Origin: Arthrobacter sp. SLBN-112
GTDB lineage: Bacteria; Actinomycetota; Actinomycetes; Actinomycetales; Micrococcaceae
Length of the DNA stretch: 64,000 nucleotides
Assembly: GCF_006715225.1 (NCBI RefSeq)
Contig: NZ_VFMU01000001.1
Coordinates: forward strand, 3,720,001-3,784,000
Direction of reading: 5' to 3'
Shown one piece after another: positions 37,147-45,300 of the stretch. The first letter of the stretch is position 1. The number at the start of each line of letters is the position of its first letter. A program made the position numbers and the translations under genes. Under the pieces are notes generated by a model, which ran no database searches, was not told the origin of the DNA, and saw only the letters and a list, made by a program, of their open reading frames with translations.

Positions 37147-38064
37147 TCACCCGGTGGTCAGTTCGACGTCGAGGCCCAGGTCCAGCGCGGCCACGGTATG
37201 GGTCAGTGCTCCCACGGAGATGACGTCCACGCCTGTGCCGGCAATGGCCGCGACAGTGCCGGGGTTGACGTTGCCGCTGGCTTCCACGCGGGCGCGTCCG
37301 GCCACGAGGGCTACGCCGGCCTTCAGCTCCGCCACGGTGAAGTTGTCCAGCATGATGGTGTCCACGCCGGCTGCCAGCACGGGTTCGATCTGGTCCATGC
37401 TGTCCACCTCGACCTCAAAATGGGTGGTGTGCCCCAGCTGGGCTTTGGCGGCCAGCAGGAGCCCGGTGAGCTTTGCCGGGTCTCCGCCGGTCATCACGGC
37501 GAGGTGGTTGTCCTTGGCCAGCACCGCGTCGGAGAGGCTGTACCGGTGGTTGGAGCCGCCCCCGCACCGTACCGCGAAACGCTCTAGGACGCGCAGGCCG
37601 GGCGTGGTCTTGCGGGTGTCGGTGATGCGGGCCCGGGTTCCCTCTGCCAGCCGGACGAATTCTGCGGTCTTCGTGGCGATGGCGGACATCCGCTGGACCA
37701 GGTTAAGGGCCACGCGCTCCGCCATCAGCACCGAGCGGGCGCTGCCGCTGACCCGCGCAAGGTGCGTGCCGGCGTCGAACGTTTCCCCGTCTGCCACGAG
37801 CAGCTCCACCTGGGTGGTGGGGTCCACGAGCTGCATCGCGTCGCGGAACACGGTTGCGCCGCTGAGCACGCCGGGGACCCGGGCATTGAGGACGGCTGCG
37901 GCGCGCGCCTGGGCGGGAATGAGCAGCTGTGAGGTGATGTCGCCGGAGGGAGCATCCTCGGCGAAGGCCCGTTCCAGGATCTCCCTGACGGGTGCTGCCG
38001 GGAGGGTGAGGTCCAGTGCCGGGCGCACGGTGGCTGCGTGGTCGATCACGGCGGGTTCAGTCAT
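37147..38064 (-). CDS. nadC: Nicotinate-nucleotide pyrophosphorylase (quinolinate phosphoribosyltransferase)
   Basis: 305 aa. Converts quinolinate and PRPP to nicotinate mononucleotide with loss of CO2. Family segments: EDAPSGDITSQLLIP, ALNLVQRMSAIAT, RITDTRKTTPGLRVLERFAVRCGGGSNHRYSL (substrate binding Arg/Lys) and FEVEVDSMDQI, DTIMLDNF. The ATG at 38064 overlaps the nadB end by 8 nt (ATGACTGA); the longer frame would lie within nadB and is out-of-frame shadow. Confidence 0.96.
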   Translation of the reverse strand: MTEPAVIDHAATVRPALDLTLPAAPVREILERAFAEDAPSGDITSQLLIPAQARAAAVLNARVPGVLSGATVFRDAMQLVDPTTQVELLVADGETFDAGTHLARVSGSARSVLMAERVALNLVQRMSAIATKTAEFVRLAEGTRARITDTRKTTPGLRVLERFAVRCGGGSNHRYSLSDAVLAKDNHLAVMTGGDPAKLTGLLLAAKAQLGHTTHFEVEVDSMDQIEPVLAAGVDTIMLDNFTVAELKAGVALVAGRARVEASGNVNPGTVAAIAGTGVDVISVGALTHTVAALDLGLDVELTTG

Positions 38065-39790
38065 GGAGCAGGCTCGCTTTCGGGCGCGGAGGGTAAGGGG
38101 CTTCGGTGTGGACGGGCTCGTCGCTGCGGTAGTGCGCCCCGAGGGACTCAGGTCGGCGCCGGGCTCCGGCGACCAGCAGCTGCGCAGCCAACAGGAGGTT
38201 CCCGTCCTCATGCACCACAGGGTCGGAAGAGGAAGAGCTGGCATGGGGACGGACGACGGCGGCCCAGTGGTCAAGCGTGGCAGCCGCCTCAAGCAACAGC
38301 TCCCCAGAGCGCAGCACCCCGGCGTGCGAGGTCATGAGTCGACGAAGAGCGTCCCGCGAGAAGTGCCCAGGTGTATCGAGGGGTTCACGACTCAGGTGCG
38401 TTCTCCACACGCTGGGCTTCGGCTGCGGGGCGATGGATGCGTCGGGCAGCTTCGGAGGTCTGGCCGCCGAGCTTGCGAGGCGATCGCCGGTGCGAGGCGC
38501 GAGTGCAGGCGCCGAGGGACTTGCGGAGCTGCCCTCCAGGAAAGATTCAACAGCGCGGCGGCCGAAGACGAGTCCCTCAAGGAGGGAGTTGCTGGCCAGC
38601 CGGTTAGCCCCGTGGACCCCGGTGCACGCGACTTCGCCGGCGGCGTAGAGGCCGGGGACGGTGGTGCGTCCGTGGGTGTCGGTCCGTACCCCGCCCATCC
38701 AGTAGTGCGCGGCGGGTGCGACGGGGACCAGTTCGCGAGTCCAGTCGATGCCGGCGTCGAGGGTCTTGCGGGTGAGGGTGGGGAACCGTTGCTGCAGGAA
38801 GCCGTGGCCCCTGGCCTGCTCGATGGCGCGCGCGTCGAGGTAGACATGGCCGTTGGGGTCCCCGAGTTTGGCGAGGTGGAGGGCGATGCTGCGGGAGACG
38901 ACGTCCCGGGGTGCCAGTTCGGCGTCGGGGTGGTAGGCCTTCATGAAGCGGCGGCCGTTGGAGTCGAGGAGGACGGCGCCTTCGCCGCGGACGGCTTCGG
39001 AGATCAGCAGCGGGCCGTCCAGCCGGGCCGGGTGGGCGGTGGCGGAGCTGACCAGGCACGTGGGGTGGAACTGGAAGAATTCGAGGTCTGCGGTGGCTGC
39101 GCCGGCGCGAACGGCGAGCGCCAGCCCGTCGGCGGTAGCCACGGCAGGGTTGGTGGTCTGGGCGAACAGCTGGCCGGCTCCCCCCGTTGCGAGCAGGACG
39201 GCGTCAGCGTCGAGGCTGAGGTGCCGGCCGTCCTGGAGGTACTCGACCCCCGCCACGCGCCCTTGAGCGGTGGTCAGGGCTGTGATCCGGGCGTGCGTGA
39301 GGAGCGTGAGCTTTCCTTCGTCCCGCCGGGACAGGACAGCCTGGATCAGCGCGCCGGCGACGCGGGCGCCCGTGGCGTCTCCTCCCGCATGCAGGATGCG
39401 GGCGGCACTGTGGGCTGCTTCAAGCCCAAGGGCAGGACCGTCGTCGTGCGTTGCGTCCCCCTGCGCTTCCCGGTGGCCTGCGTCAAAGGCGACCCCGTAG
39501 CGCTGGAGGCCGGCGATGTCCTGCCGCGCCTGCGTGCACATGAGCCGGACGGCAGCCTCGTTGCAGTGCCCCGCCCCCGCCCGGAGGGTGTCCGCGATGT
39601 GCGCGGCAACGGTGTCCCCCGGGGCGGGCTGGGCCAGTACCGCTGAGATGCCGCCCTGCGCGTACCAGGTGTTGCTGTGCTCCAGGGCGCCCTTGGTCAG
39701 CAGCACCACGTCGGCGCCGGCCTCTGTGCCAAGCAGTGCAGCATAGAGTCCTGCGATGCCGCTTCCCACAACGGCGAGCCGGCGGCTCAT
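38057..39790 (-). CDS. nadB: L-aspartate oxidase
   Basis: 577 aa FAD enzyme that makes iminoaspartate for NadA. Rossmann motif VVGSGIAGLYAAL at 8-20, then the succinate dehydrogenase/fumarate reductase-like blocks NTWYAQGGISAVL and HPARLDG...PLLISEAVRGEGA, and MGGVRTDTHGRTTVPGLYAAGEVACTGVHG. The ATG at 39790 shares one base with the nadA stop codon (TGATG). Present here although the related C. glutamicum cluster (ndnR-nadA-nadC-nadS) lacks nadB. Confidence 0.96.
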   Translation of the reverse strand: MSRRLAVVGSGIAGLYAALLGTEAGADVVLLTKGALEHSNTWYAQGGISAVLAQPAPGDTVAAHIADTLRAGAGHCNEAAVRLMCTQARQDIAGLQRYGVAFDAGHREAQGDATHDDGPALGLEAAHSAARILHAGGDATGARVAGALIQAVLSRRDEGKLTLLTHARITALTTAQGRVAGVEYLQDGRHLSLDADAVLLATGGAGQLFAQTTNPAVATADGLALAVRAGAATADLEFFQFHPTCLVSSATAHPARLDGPLLISEAVRGEGAVLLDSNGRRFMKAYHPDAELAPRDVVSRSIALHLAKLGDPNGHVYLDARAIEQARGHGFLQQRFPTLTRKTLDAGIDWTRELVPVAPAAHYWMGGVRTDTHGRTTVPGLYAAGEVACTGVHGANRLASNSLLEGLVFGRRAVESFLEGSSASPSAPALAPRTGDRLASSAARPPKLPDASIAPQPKPSVWRTHLSREPLDTPGHFSRDALRRLMTSHAGVLRSGELLLEAAATLDHWAAVVRPHASSSSSDPVVHEDGNLLLAAQLLVAGARRRPESLGAHYRSDEPVHTEAPYPPRPKASLLHD

Positions 39791-41094
39791 CAGGGCCTCG
39801 CAGCGAGCATGCGCTCGAGCGCTGTCCTGGCGTTGGCCTGCACGTCGTCGTCCACGGTGATGCGGTTGACGATGCGGCCGGCCACCAGTTCCTCCAGGAC
39901 CCAGGCCAGGTAGCCGGGGTGGATGCGGTACATCGTGGAGCACGGGCAGATTACGGGGTCCAGGCAGAAGATGGTGTGCTGCGGGTATTCGGCGGCAAGC
40001 CGGTTCACCATGTTGATTTCCGTGCCGATGGCGAAGGTGGTGGGCTCCGTGGCTGCCGCGATGGCCTTCTTGATGAAGTCGGTGGAGCCGGCGGAATCAG
40101 CGGAGTCCACCACTTCCATGGGGCACTCCGGGTGCACGATGACCTGCACGCCGGGGAAGTCCGCGCGGGCCTTCTCGATCTGGGCCACGTTGAAGCGCTT
40201 GTGCACGGAGCAGAATCCGTGCCAGAGGATGACGCGGGAGTCCAGCAGGGCCTGTTCGTCGTTGCCGCCGAGTTCCTTGCGCGGGTTCCACATTGGCATC
40301 TGCTCGAGGGGCACACCCATGGCCTTGGCGGTGTTGCGGCCCAGGTGCTGGTCGGGGAAGAACAGCACCCGCTGGCCGCGCTGGAAGGCCCACTCCAGGA
40401 CGGTCCTGGCATTGGAGGAGGTGCAGACGATGCCGCCGTGTTCGCCGCAGAAAGCCTTCAGGGCCGCGGAGGAGTTCATGTAGGTGACGGGGATGACCGG
40501 AACCCGGCCCTCGGCGTCGGGCTCGGTGCCGAAGATCTCCGCCAACTGCTCCCAGCATTCCTCCACGGAGTCCGTGTCCGCCATGTCTGCCATGGAGCAG
40601 CCGGCGGCGAGGTTGGGCAGGATGACCGCCTGCTCCGGGGTGGAAAGAATGTCCGCGGTTTCGGCCATGAAGTGGACGCCGCAGAAGATGATGGCCTCTG
40701 CCTCCGGCCTGGTCAGCGCCGCGTTGGCGAGCTGGAAGGAGTCCCCCACGAAGTCCGCGTACTGGATCACTTCGTCGCGCTGGTAGAAGTGGCCCAGGAT
40801 GACGGCGCGTTCGCCCAGGGTGGCTTTGGCGGCCTTGATCCGTTCCCCGAACTCGGCGTCGCCGGCAAGTTTGTACTCCTCGGGGAGCTGGCCCTGGCGG
40901 GGGGTGGTGGCGGGGGCAGGGTCGGCGCTGGACGCGCCCGGGCCATAGGCGGGGACACCGGCGAGCGCCTCGGCCAGGTCGTAGTCCCACGGGCCCTTGG
41001 CCAGCGCCGGGCTGCAGGTGCTGCGTTCAGCTGCTGCGCCTTTTTCGGCCTGTTCGCGCGTGATCAGCTGGATTGCCGTGTTGACGCTGCTCAT
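39790..41094 (-). CDS. nadA: Quinolinate synthase A
   Basis: 434 aa [4Fe-4S] enzyme that condenses iminoaspartate and dihydroxyacetone phosphate to quinolinate. Conserved cysteine contexts are FCGVHFMAETADIL, GIVCTSSNA and ICPCSTMYRIHP. It carries an N-terminal extension of about 80 residues before the NadA core (GERAVILGHFYQRDEVIQ), as in other actinobacterial NadA. The ATG overlaps the nrtR stop codon (ATGA), so regulator and target are translationally coupled. Confidence 0.96.
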   Translation of the reverse strand: MSSVNTAIQLITREQAEKGAAAERSTCSPALAKGPWDYDLAEALAGVPAYGPGASSADPAPATTPRQGQLPEEYKLAGDAEFGERIKAAKATLGERAVILGHFYQRDEVIQYADFVGDSFQLANAALTRPEAEAIIFCGVHFMAETADILSTPEQAVILPNLAAGCSMADMADTDSVEECWEQLAEIFGTEPDAEGRVPVIPVTYMNSSAALKAFCGEHGGIVCTSSNARTVLEWAFQRGQRVLFFPDQHLGRNTAKAMGVPLEQMPMWNPRKELGGNDEQALLDSRVILWHGFCSVHKRFNVAQIEKARADFPGVQVIVHPECPMEVVDSADSAGSTDFIKKAIAAATEPTTFAIGTEINMVNRLAAEYPQHTIFCLDPVICPCSTMYRIHPGYLAWVLEELVAGRIVNRITVDDDVQANARTALERMLAARP

Positions 41095-41807
41095 GGTGTG
41101 CTCCTGTTGTCTGGGTCAAGGCCTGGCCGGCCGGTGTAGCGGTAGAGGCGTGGTGGACGGTGTTTGCCGCCCTGGAGGTATTCCCCGGTTTCTTCAATTT
41201 CCGGGGTGGATTTGAGTTGCCGGCGGAAGTTGGCCGGATCCAGTTGGCGGTCAAGGACGGCCTCGTAGACTTCGCGGACCTGGGCCAGGGTGAAGTACTC
41301 GCCCAGCAGGTGGTACGCCACCGAGCCGTAGGCCAGCTTGTTGCGCAGGCGCCAGAGGGCGTAGTCAACGATGGCATTGTGGTCGAAGGCCAGTTCGCCG
41401 AGCCGGTCCGCGCGGAACCACCTAACGTTCTCGGACTCGTCAGCCAGGGCGGCTTCCGTTGGCTGGACCAGGGCCCAGTACACAATCGAGACCACCCGTT
41501 GGGTGGGTGAGCGGTGCAGGCCGCCGAAGGCGTACAGCTGCTCGAGGTAGCGGGGCGCGAGGCCCGTGGTCTCCCGCAGGTTCCGCGCCGCGGCGTCTTG
41601 GAGGGATTCCTCATGGCTGAGGGGCCCGCCGGGCAATGCCCACATCCCTTTGAAGGGCTCGCGGATGCGGCGTACCAAGGGCAGCCAGAGCGTGGGACGG
41701 CCCGAGGATTCACTCGGCCGCAGGGCGAAAATTACCGTGGAAATGGCGAGCGACGGCGGTGCGGCCTGCCGCTCGGAAACATTTGCCGAGCTGTAGTACA
41801 CGTCCAC
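41091..41807 (-). CDS. nrtR: NrtR/NdnR-type Nudix transcriptional repressor of NAD synthesis
   Basis: 238 aa. N-terminal Nudix-like domain (about 18-140) with GGPLSHEESLQDAAARNLRETTGL, a Nudix-box relative with degenerate catalytic residues, then a C-terminal winged-helix domain (about 150-238) containing YHLLGEYFTLAQVREVYEAVL. This two-domain layout and its position ahead of nadA identify the ADP-ribose/NAD-responsive repressor family. GTG start at 41807; a second GTG at 41801 has better spacing from GGAAGG. A palindrome at 41857-41871 is the likely operator. Confidence 0.92.
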   Translation of the reverse strand: MDVYYSSANVSERQAAPPSLAISTVIFALRPSESSGRPTLWLPLVRRIREPFKGMWALPGGPLSHEESLQDAAARNLRETTGLAPRYLEQLYAFGGLHRSPTQRVVSIVYWALVQPTEAALADESENVRWFRADRLGELAFDHNAIVDYALWRLRNKLAYGSVAYHLLGEYFTLAQVREVYEAVLDRQLDPANFRRQLKSTPEIEETGEYLQGGKHRPPRLYRYTGRPGLDPDNRSTP

Positions 41808-41856
41808 CGCCTTCCGTCGCGCCCATCGTGCCCGCCCCGGCGGCCCTTCTGAGTTA

Positions 41857-41871
41857 TGGTCAACTTGACCA
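41857..41871. promoter_or_regulatory. Candidate NrtR operator
   Basis: TGGTCAACTTGACCA: perfect 7-bp arms around one central base, 50 bp upstream of nrtR and in the region shared with the divergent permease gene. Its minus strand contains TTGACC, a -35-like hexamer. GTCAA/TTGAC half-sites resemble NrtR boxes as I remember them from other actinobacteria. Confidence 0.6.
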
Positions 41872-42106
41872 AAACTAATTCTACGGCGCGCGGCGCCGGA
41901 AAGGGAAATGTTTCTGCGACCTCGTGGCTAGCTGCGGCAGGCACGGCCAATGAGACCGTTCCCGCTGCAGTGCCACATCCCACCGCCGGGGTCCCCTTCC
42001 TGTTTTTGGCCCGCTCCCGGAAGCGGTAAATTCAAGAGGTCCCAAAAGGATCCCCGGACCATTCGGACCGGACCATCGAACCAGCCCCCAGAAGGTGCAC
42101 TGCCCC

Positions 42107-43504
42107 ATGACGATGAAGTCTGACCGGACCGCGTCCGCCACACTCCCGCCGAAGACCAAAGCCGTCCACAGCATGAAACCGCGCCAACTCACCATGATGG
42201 GGCTCGGCAGTGCCATCGGCGCGGGCCTGTTCCTGGGATCGGGCGCCGGGGTCCAGGCAGCCGGGCCGGCAGTTCTCATCTCCTACCTGGTGGCCGGGAC
42301 ACTGATCATCCTGGTGATGTGGGCGCTGGGCGAGATGGCGGCCGCAAACCCGACCAGCGGCGCCTTTTCCGTCTACGCGGAGCGGGCCCTTGGCCGTACC
42401 GCCGGCGCTACCATCGGATGGCTGTGGTGGCTGCAGCTGGTGGTGGTGATCGCCGCCGAGGCACTGGGTGCCGCCGGATTGCTGTTCTCCATCTGGCCCG
42501 TGGTCCCCGTCTGGGCGCTGGCACTGCTGTTCATGGTGGTGTTCACCGGTATCAACCTGGCCGGTGTCCGGAACTTCGGCGAATTCGAGTTCTGGTTTGC
42601 CATCCTCAAGGTCGCCGTCATCGTGCTCTTCCTGGCCGTCGGTGCCGCTTTGCTCCTTGGCCTGCTGCCCGGCGTCGCGTCCCCCGGCGCCGGCAACCTC
42701 ACCGGGAACTTCGCTCCCCAGGGCCTGGGCGGGGTTGCTTCGGCTCTGTTTGTGGTGATCTTCGCCTTCGGCGGGACGGAAATCGTCTCGGTGGCCGCGG
42801 CCGAAACCGAGGATCCGGAGCGCAGCGTGGGAAAGGCCATCCGCACCGTGGTGTGGCGCATCCTGGTGTTCTACATAGGCTCCGTCTTCGTCATCGCCGC
42901 CGTCCTCCCCGCCACGTCCGGGAGCCTTGCCTCACCCTTCGCCGGCGTCCTGGACGCTGCCAGGATCCCCGGCGCCTCCACCGCCATTACCCTGGTTGCC
43001 GTCGTCGCCCTCCTCTCGGCACTGAACGCCAACCTCTATGGCGCCTCCCGCATGGCCTACTCCCTGGCGCAGCGGGGTGAAGCGCCGCGTGTCCTGACCC
43101 GCCTCAACCGTGCGGCCGTTCCTCTGCCCGCGGTGGCGGTTTCTGTGGCCTTCGGCTTCATTGCCACGGTCCTGGAACTGTTGTTTCCGGAACGGATTTT
43201 GCCTGCCCTGTTCCAGCTGGTGGGCTCAACGTGCCTGGTGGTCTGGGGCAGCGCGCTGGTCTCCCAATTGATCCTGCGCCGGCGGGCTGACCGGGACGGA
43301 ATCCCGCTTCCCCTGCGGATGAAGGGCTTCCCCTCCCTCACCATCCTGGGCCTGGTCCTCCTGGGCCTGATATTCGCCGTCGGCTTCAGCGCGGAGAGCA
43401 GCCGTGTGCAGCTGTTCAGCACCTTCGCACTCATTGCCGGCATCGCCCTGGCGTGTGCCGCCGGGGCCCGCCTCACCAGCAGGAACCGGGCCGCCAGCAG
43501 GTAG
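42107..43504 (+). CDS. Amino-acid permease (APC superfamily)
   Basis: 465 aa with about 12 TM helices. The TM1 signature GLGSAIGAGLFLGSGAGVQAAGPAVLISYLVAG is characteristic of the amino-acid transporter (AAT) family of proton symporters; the TM8 region SALNANLYGASRMAYSLAQRGEAPRVL also fits. Specificity unknown. The start is uncertain: ATG at 42107 (preferred), GTG at 42095 or ATG at 42113, since the AGAAGG site is 12 nt from 42107. TTTTGG-N17-TAAATT near 42010-42035 is a plausible promoter. Confidence 0.88.
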   Translation: MTMKSDRTASATLPPKTKAVHSMKPRQLTMMGLGSAIGAGLFLGSGAGVQAAGPAVLISYLVAGTLIILVMWALGEMAAANPTSGAFSVYAERALGRTAGATIGWLWWLQLVVVIAAEALGAAGLLFSIWPVVPVWALALLFMVVFTGINLAGVRNFGEFEFWFAILKVAVIVLFLAVGAALLLGLLPGVASPGAGNLTGNFAPQGLGGVASALFVVIFAFGGTEIVSVAAAETEDPERSVGKAIRTVVWRILVFYIGSVFVIAAVLPATSGSLASPFAGVLDAARIPGASTAITLVAVVALLSALNANLYGASRMAYSLAQRGEAPRVLTRLNRAAVPLPAVAVSVAFGFIATVLELLFPERILPALFQLVGSTCLVVWGSALVSQLILRRRADRDGIPLPLRMKGFPSLTILGLVLLGLIFAVGFSAESSRVQLFSTFALIAGIALACAAGARLTSRNRAASR

Positions 43505-43507
43505 AGT

Positions 43508-43536
43508 GGTGCGTACCTTTCCAAGGAAGACGCACC
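43508..43536. repeat. Inverted repeat before the alpha/beta hydrolase gene
   Basis: Arms GGTGCGT and ACGCACC (7 bp) with an inner CCTT/AAGG pair, starting 4 bp past the permease stop codon. A TAGAGT hexamer overlaps the stop region (43502-43507). Possibly a weak terminator or an operator. Confidence 0.35.
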
Positions 43537-43585
43537 GACGCGCCGGGCCCGCCCAGGCGCCGAACCTGATTGGGGAACTGACACC

Positions 43586-44413
43586 ATGAGCGGCAGGCAC
43601 ACCGGACAGCAGCACGCCCATACCGTTGAAGGGACCGATCCCCAGCTGTTCGTGGCAGTCCATGACCCCGCAACCGATGCCGGCCTGCGGCCTGTCCTGC
43701 TGCTGCACGGCTTTTCCTCCTCGTCCAAGCTCAACTGGGAGGACACCGGCTGGGTGTCGGCCCTGCTTGACGCCGGCCGCCGGATCATCACCGTGGACCT
43801 TCCCGGCCATGGCCGCAGCGGTGCGCCGGAGGACCGCGACTCCTATTCCCCCAGCAGGATCAGGGCGGACCTGCTCCAGGCAGCGTTCGACGCCGGCGTA
43901 CGCCCCCTGCAGGAAGGCGATCCTTCCAGCGGGCTGGACGTGGTGGGCTACTCGCTGGGATCGCGGCTCGCCTGGGAGTTCGCCGCAACCCAGCCCGAAC
44001 TGGTGCACCGGCTGGTGCTTGGCGGGCCCAACGATTCCGATCCTTTGGCCGCGTTCGACCTCCGGGCTGCCCAGGATTACCTGGCGGACGGCACGCCGAT
44101 CCAGGACGAATCGACCGCCCAGCTCCTGAAGATGGCATTGCTGCTGCCGAGCAACAACATTTTCGCGCTGCTGTCCCTGGTGGAAGCCATCAAGGCAGAG
44201 CCCTACGACCCCGCTGAAGCAGTCCCGCACGTTCCCATGCTGCTGGTAGCCGGGGACAAGGACGAGCGCGCCGGCATCCTGCCCAAGCTCGCCGAACTGG
44301 CCCGGGGCGCCGGTTCCATGTCCGAACAGCTGGTCCTCCCGGGCCGGAACCACACCAACGCCATCACCAGCAGGGCCTTCAAACAGGCCGCCATCTCATT
44401 CCTGGCCGTTTAG
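43586..44413 (+). CDS. Alpha/beta-fold hydrolase
   Basis: 275 aa soluble hydrolase. The oxyanion region LLLHGFSSSS is at 38-47, the nucleophile S123 in GYSLGS, the acid in VAGDKDE and the His in PGRNHTNA, so a full catalytic triad is present. Probably an esterase or C-C hydrolase, substrate unknown. ATG start. It follows the permease by 81 bp and TAGAGT at 43502 may give it its own promoter. Confidence 0.9.
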   Translation: MSGRHTGQQHAHTVEGTDPQLFVAVHDPATDAGLRPVLLLHGFSSSSKLNWEDTGWVSALLDAGRRIITVDLPGHGRSGAPEDRDSYSPSRIRADLLQAAFDAGVRPLQEGDPSSGLDVVGYSLGSRLAWEFAATQPELVHRLVLGGPNDSDPLAAFDLRAAQDYLADGTPIQDESTAQLLKMALLLPSNNIFALLSLVEAIKAEPYDPAEAVPHVPMLLVAGDKDERAGILPKLAELARGAGSMSEQLVLPGRNHTNAITSRAFKQAAISFLAV

Positions 44414-44501
44414 GCGCCGGTCCGGCCAGGCATCATCCGTCCAGCCTGGGCCGGTTCAGGCCCCCCTCCGGGCGCCATCCGTCGGGGGCTCCGCAAAAAA
44501 C

Positions 44502-44536
44502 GCCGGCCGCTGCCGCCAACGGGCGGGGCAGCCGGC
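44502..44536 (-). terminator. Minus-oriented terminator in a plus-strand gap
   Basis: Imperfect GC-rich hairpin (outer arms 44502-44507 and 44531-44536) whose U-tract (six T) lies on the minus strand (44500-44495). Both flanking genes are on the plus strand, so it would stop antisense transcription. Confidence 0.5.
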
Positions 44537-44579
44537 AGTACGCTGGGGGCAGTCAGGCCACAGTTGCCGGGAGGGGTAC

Positions 44580-45227
44580 ATGGGGACGCGCTTCGAAGAC
44601 CGCACCGACGCCGGCCAACACCTGGCGGCTGCGCTTGGCCGCTTCCGGGAACGTCCGGACACCGTGGTCCTGGGCCTGGCACGCGGGGGCATCCCCGTCG
44701 CCGCGGCGGCAGCCAAAGTCCTCCACCTGCCCCTGGGCACCGTCCTGGTGCGGAAGCTGGGGATCCCGGGGCACGACGAAACTGCCTACGGAGCGCTGGC
44801 CTGGGCGCACGGGCGGACCGTCCGCTTGCTCAACAAGCCCCTGCTGGAGCGCGTCCTTGAACACGGCGTGCAGCAGGAATTACTGGACGATGTTGAGAAG
44901 CGCGAACGGGAGGAACTGCTCCGCCGGGTGGAGCTGTACCCGGGAAGCAACACCGACGTGGCGGGCAGGACGGTTCTCTTGGTGGATGACGGACTGGCCA
45001 CGGGAGCCACGATGCGTGCCGCCGTCGAGGCCGTGCGGGAAGGCGGCGCGGCTGCCGTGGTGGCGGCAGCGCCCGTCGGATCGATCGACGCCGAAGCCTC
45101 GCTGGAGCGGGTGTGCGATGCCGTGGTGTGCCTGCACCTGCCTGGCAAGTTCCGGGCCGTGGGGAGCTACTACCGGCATTTCGGGCAACTGGGCGACGAC
45201 GACGCGGTCAGGCTGCTGGCGCGCTAA
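44580..45227 (+). CDS. Phosphoribosyltransferase-family protein
   Basis: 215 aa type-I PRTase fold. The PRPP loop VLLVDDGLATGAT is at 132-144, preceded by VLGLARGGIPVAAAAA and VRKLGIPGHDETAYGA. This matches the family of putative phosphoribosyltransferases often found near esterases and stress genes rather than the canonical hypoxanthine or uracil enzymes; substrate unknown. ATG with GGAGGGG 3-7 nt upstream. It ends before a bidirectional terminator shared with the MHS transporter. Confidence 0.88.
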   Translation: MGTRFEDRTDAGQHLAAALGRFRERPDTVVLGLARGGIPVAAAAAKVLHLPLGTVLVRKLGIPGHDETAYGALAWAHGRTVRLLNKPLLERVLEHGVQQELLDDVEKREREELLRRVELYPGSNTDVAGRTVLLVDDGLATGATMRAAVEAVREGGAAAVVAAAPVGSIDAEASLERVCDAVVCLHLPGKFRAVGSYYRHFGQLGDDDAVRLLAR

Positions 45228-45244
45228 GGGATCCGTCAACAACG

Positions 45245-45274
45245 GCAGGCCCGGACCTTGCGGTCCGGGCCTGC
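45245..45274. terminator. Bidirectional terminator
   Basis: Perfect 13-bp stem (45245-45257 with 45262-45274, TTGC loop) between the convergent phosphoribosyltransferase and MHS transporter genes. Confidence 0.8.
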
Positions 45275-45300
45275 TGTGCTTGCGTCCTGCGGGCTGATGG

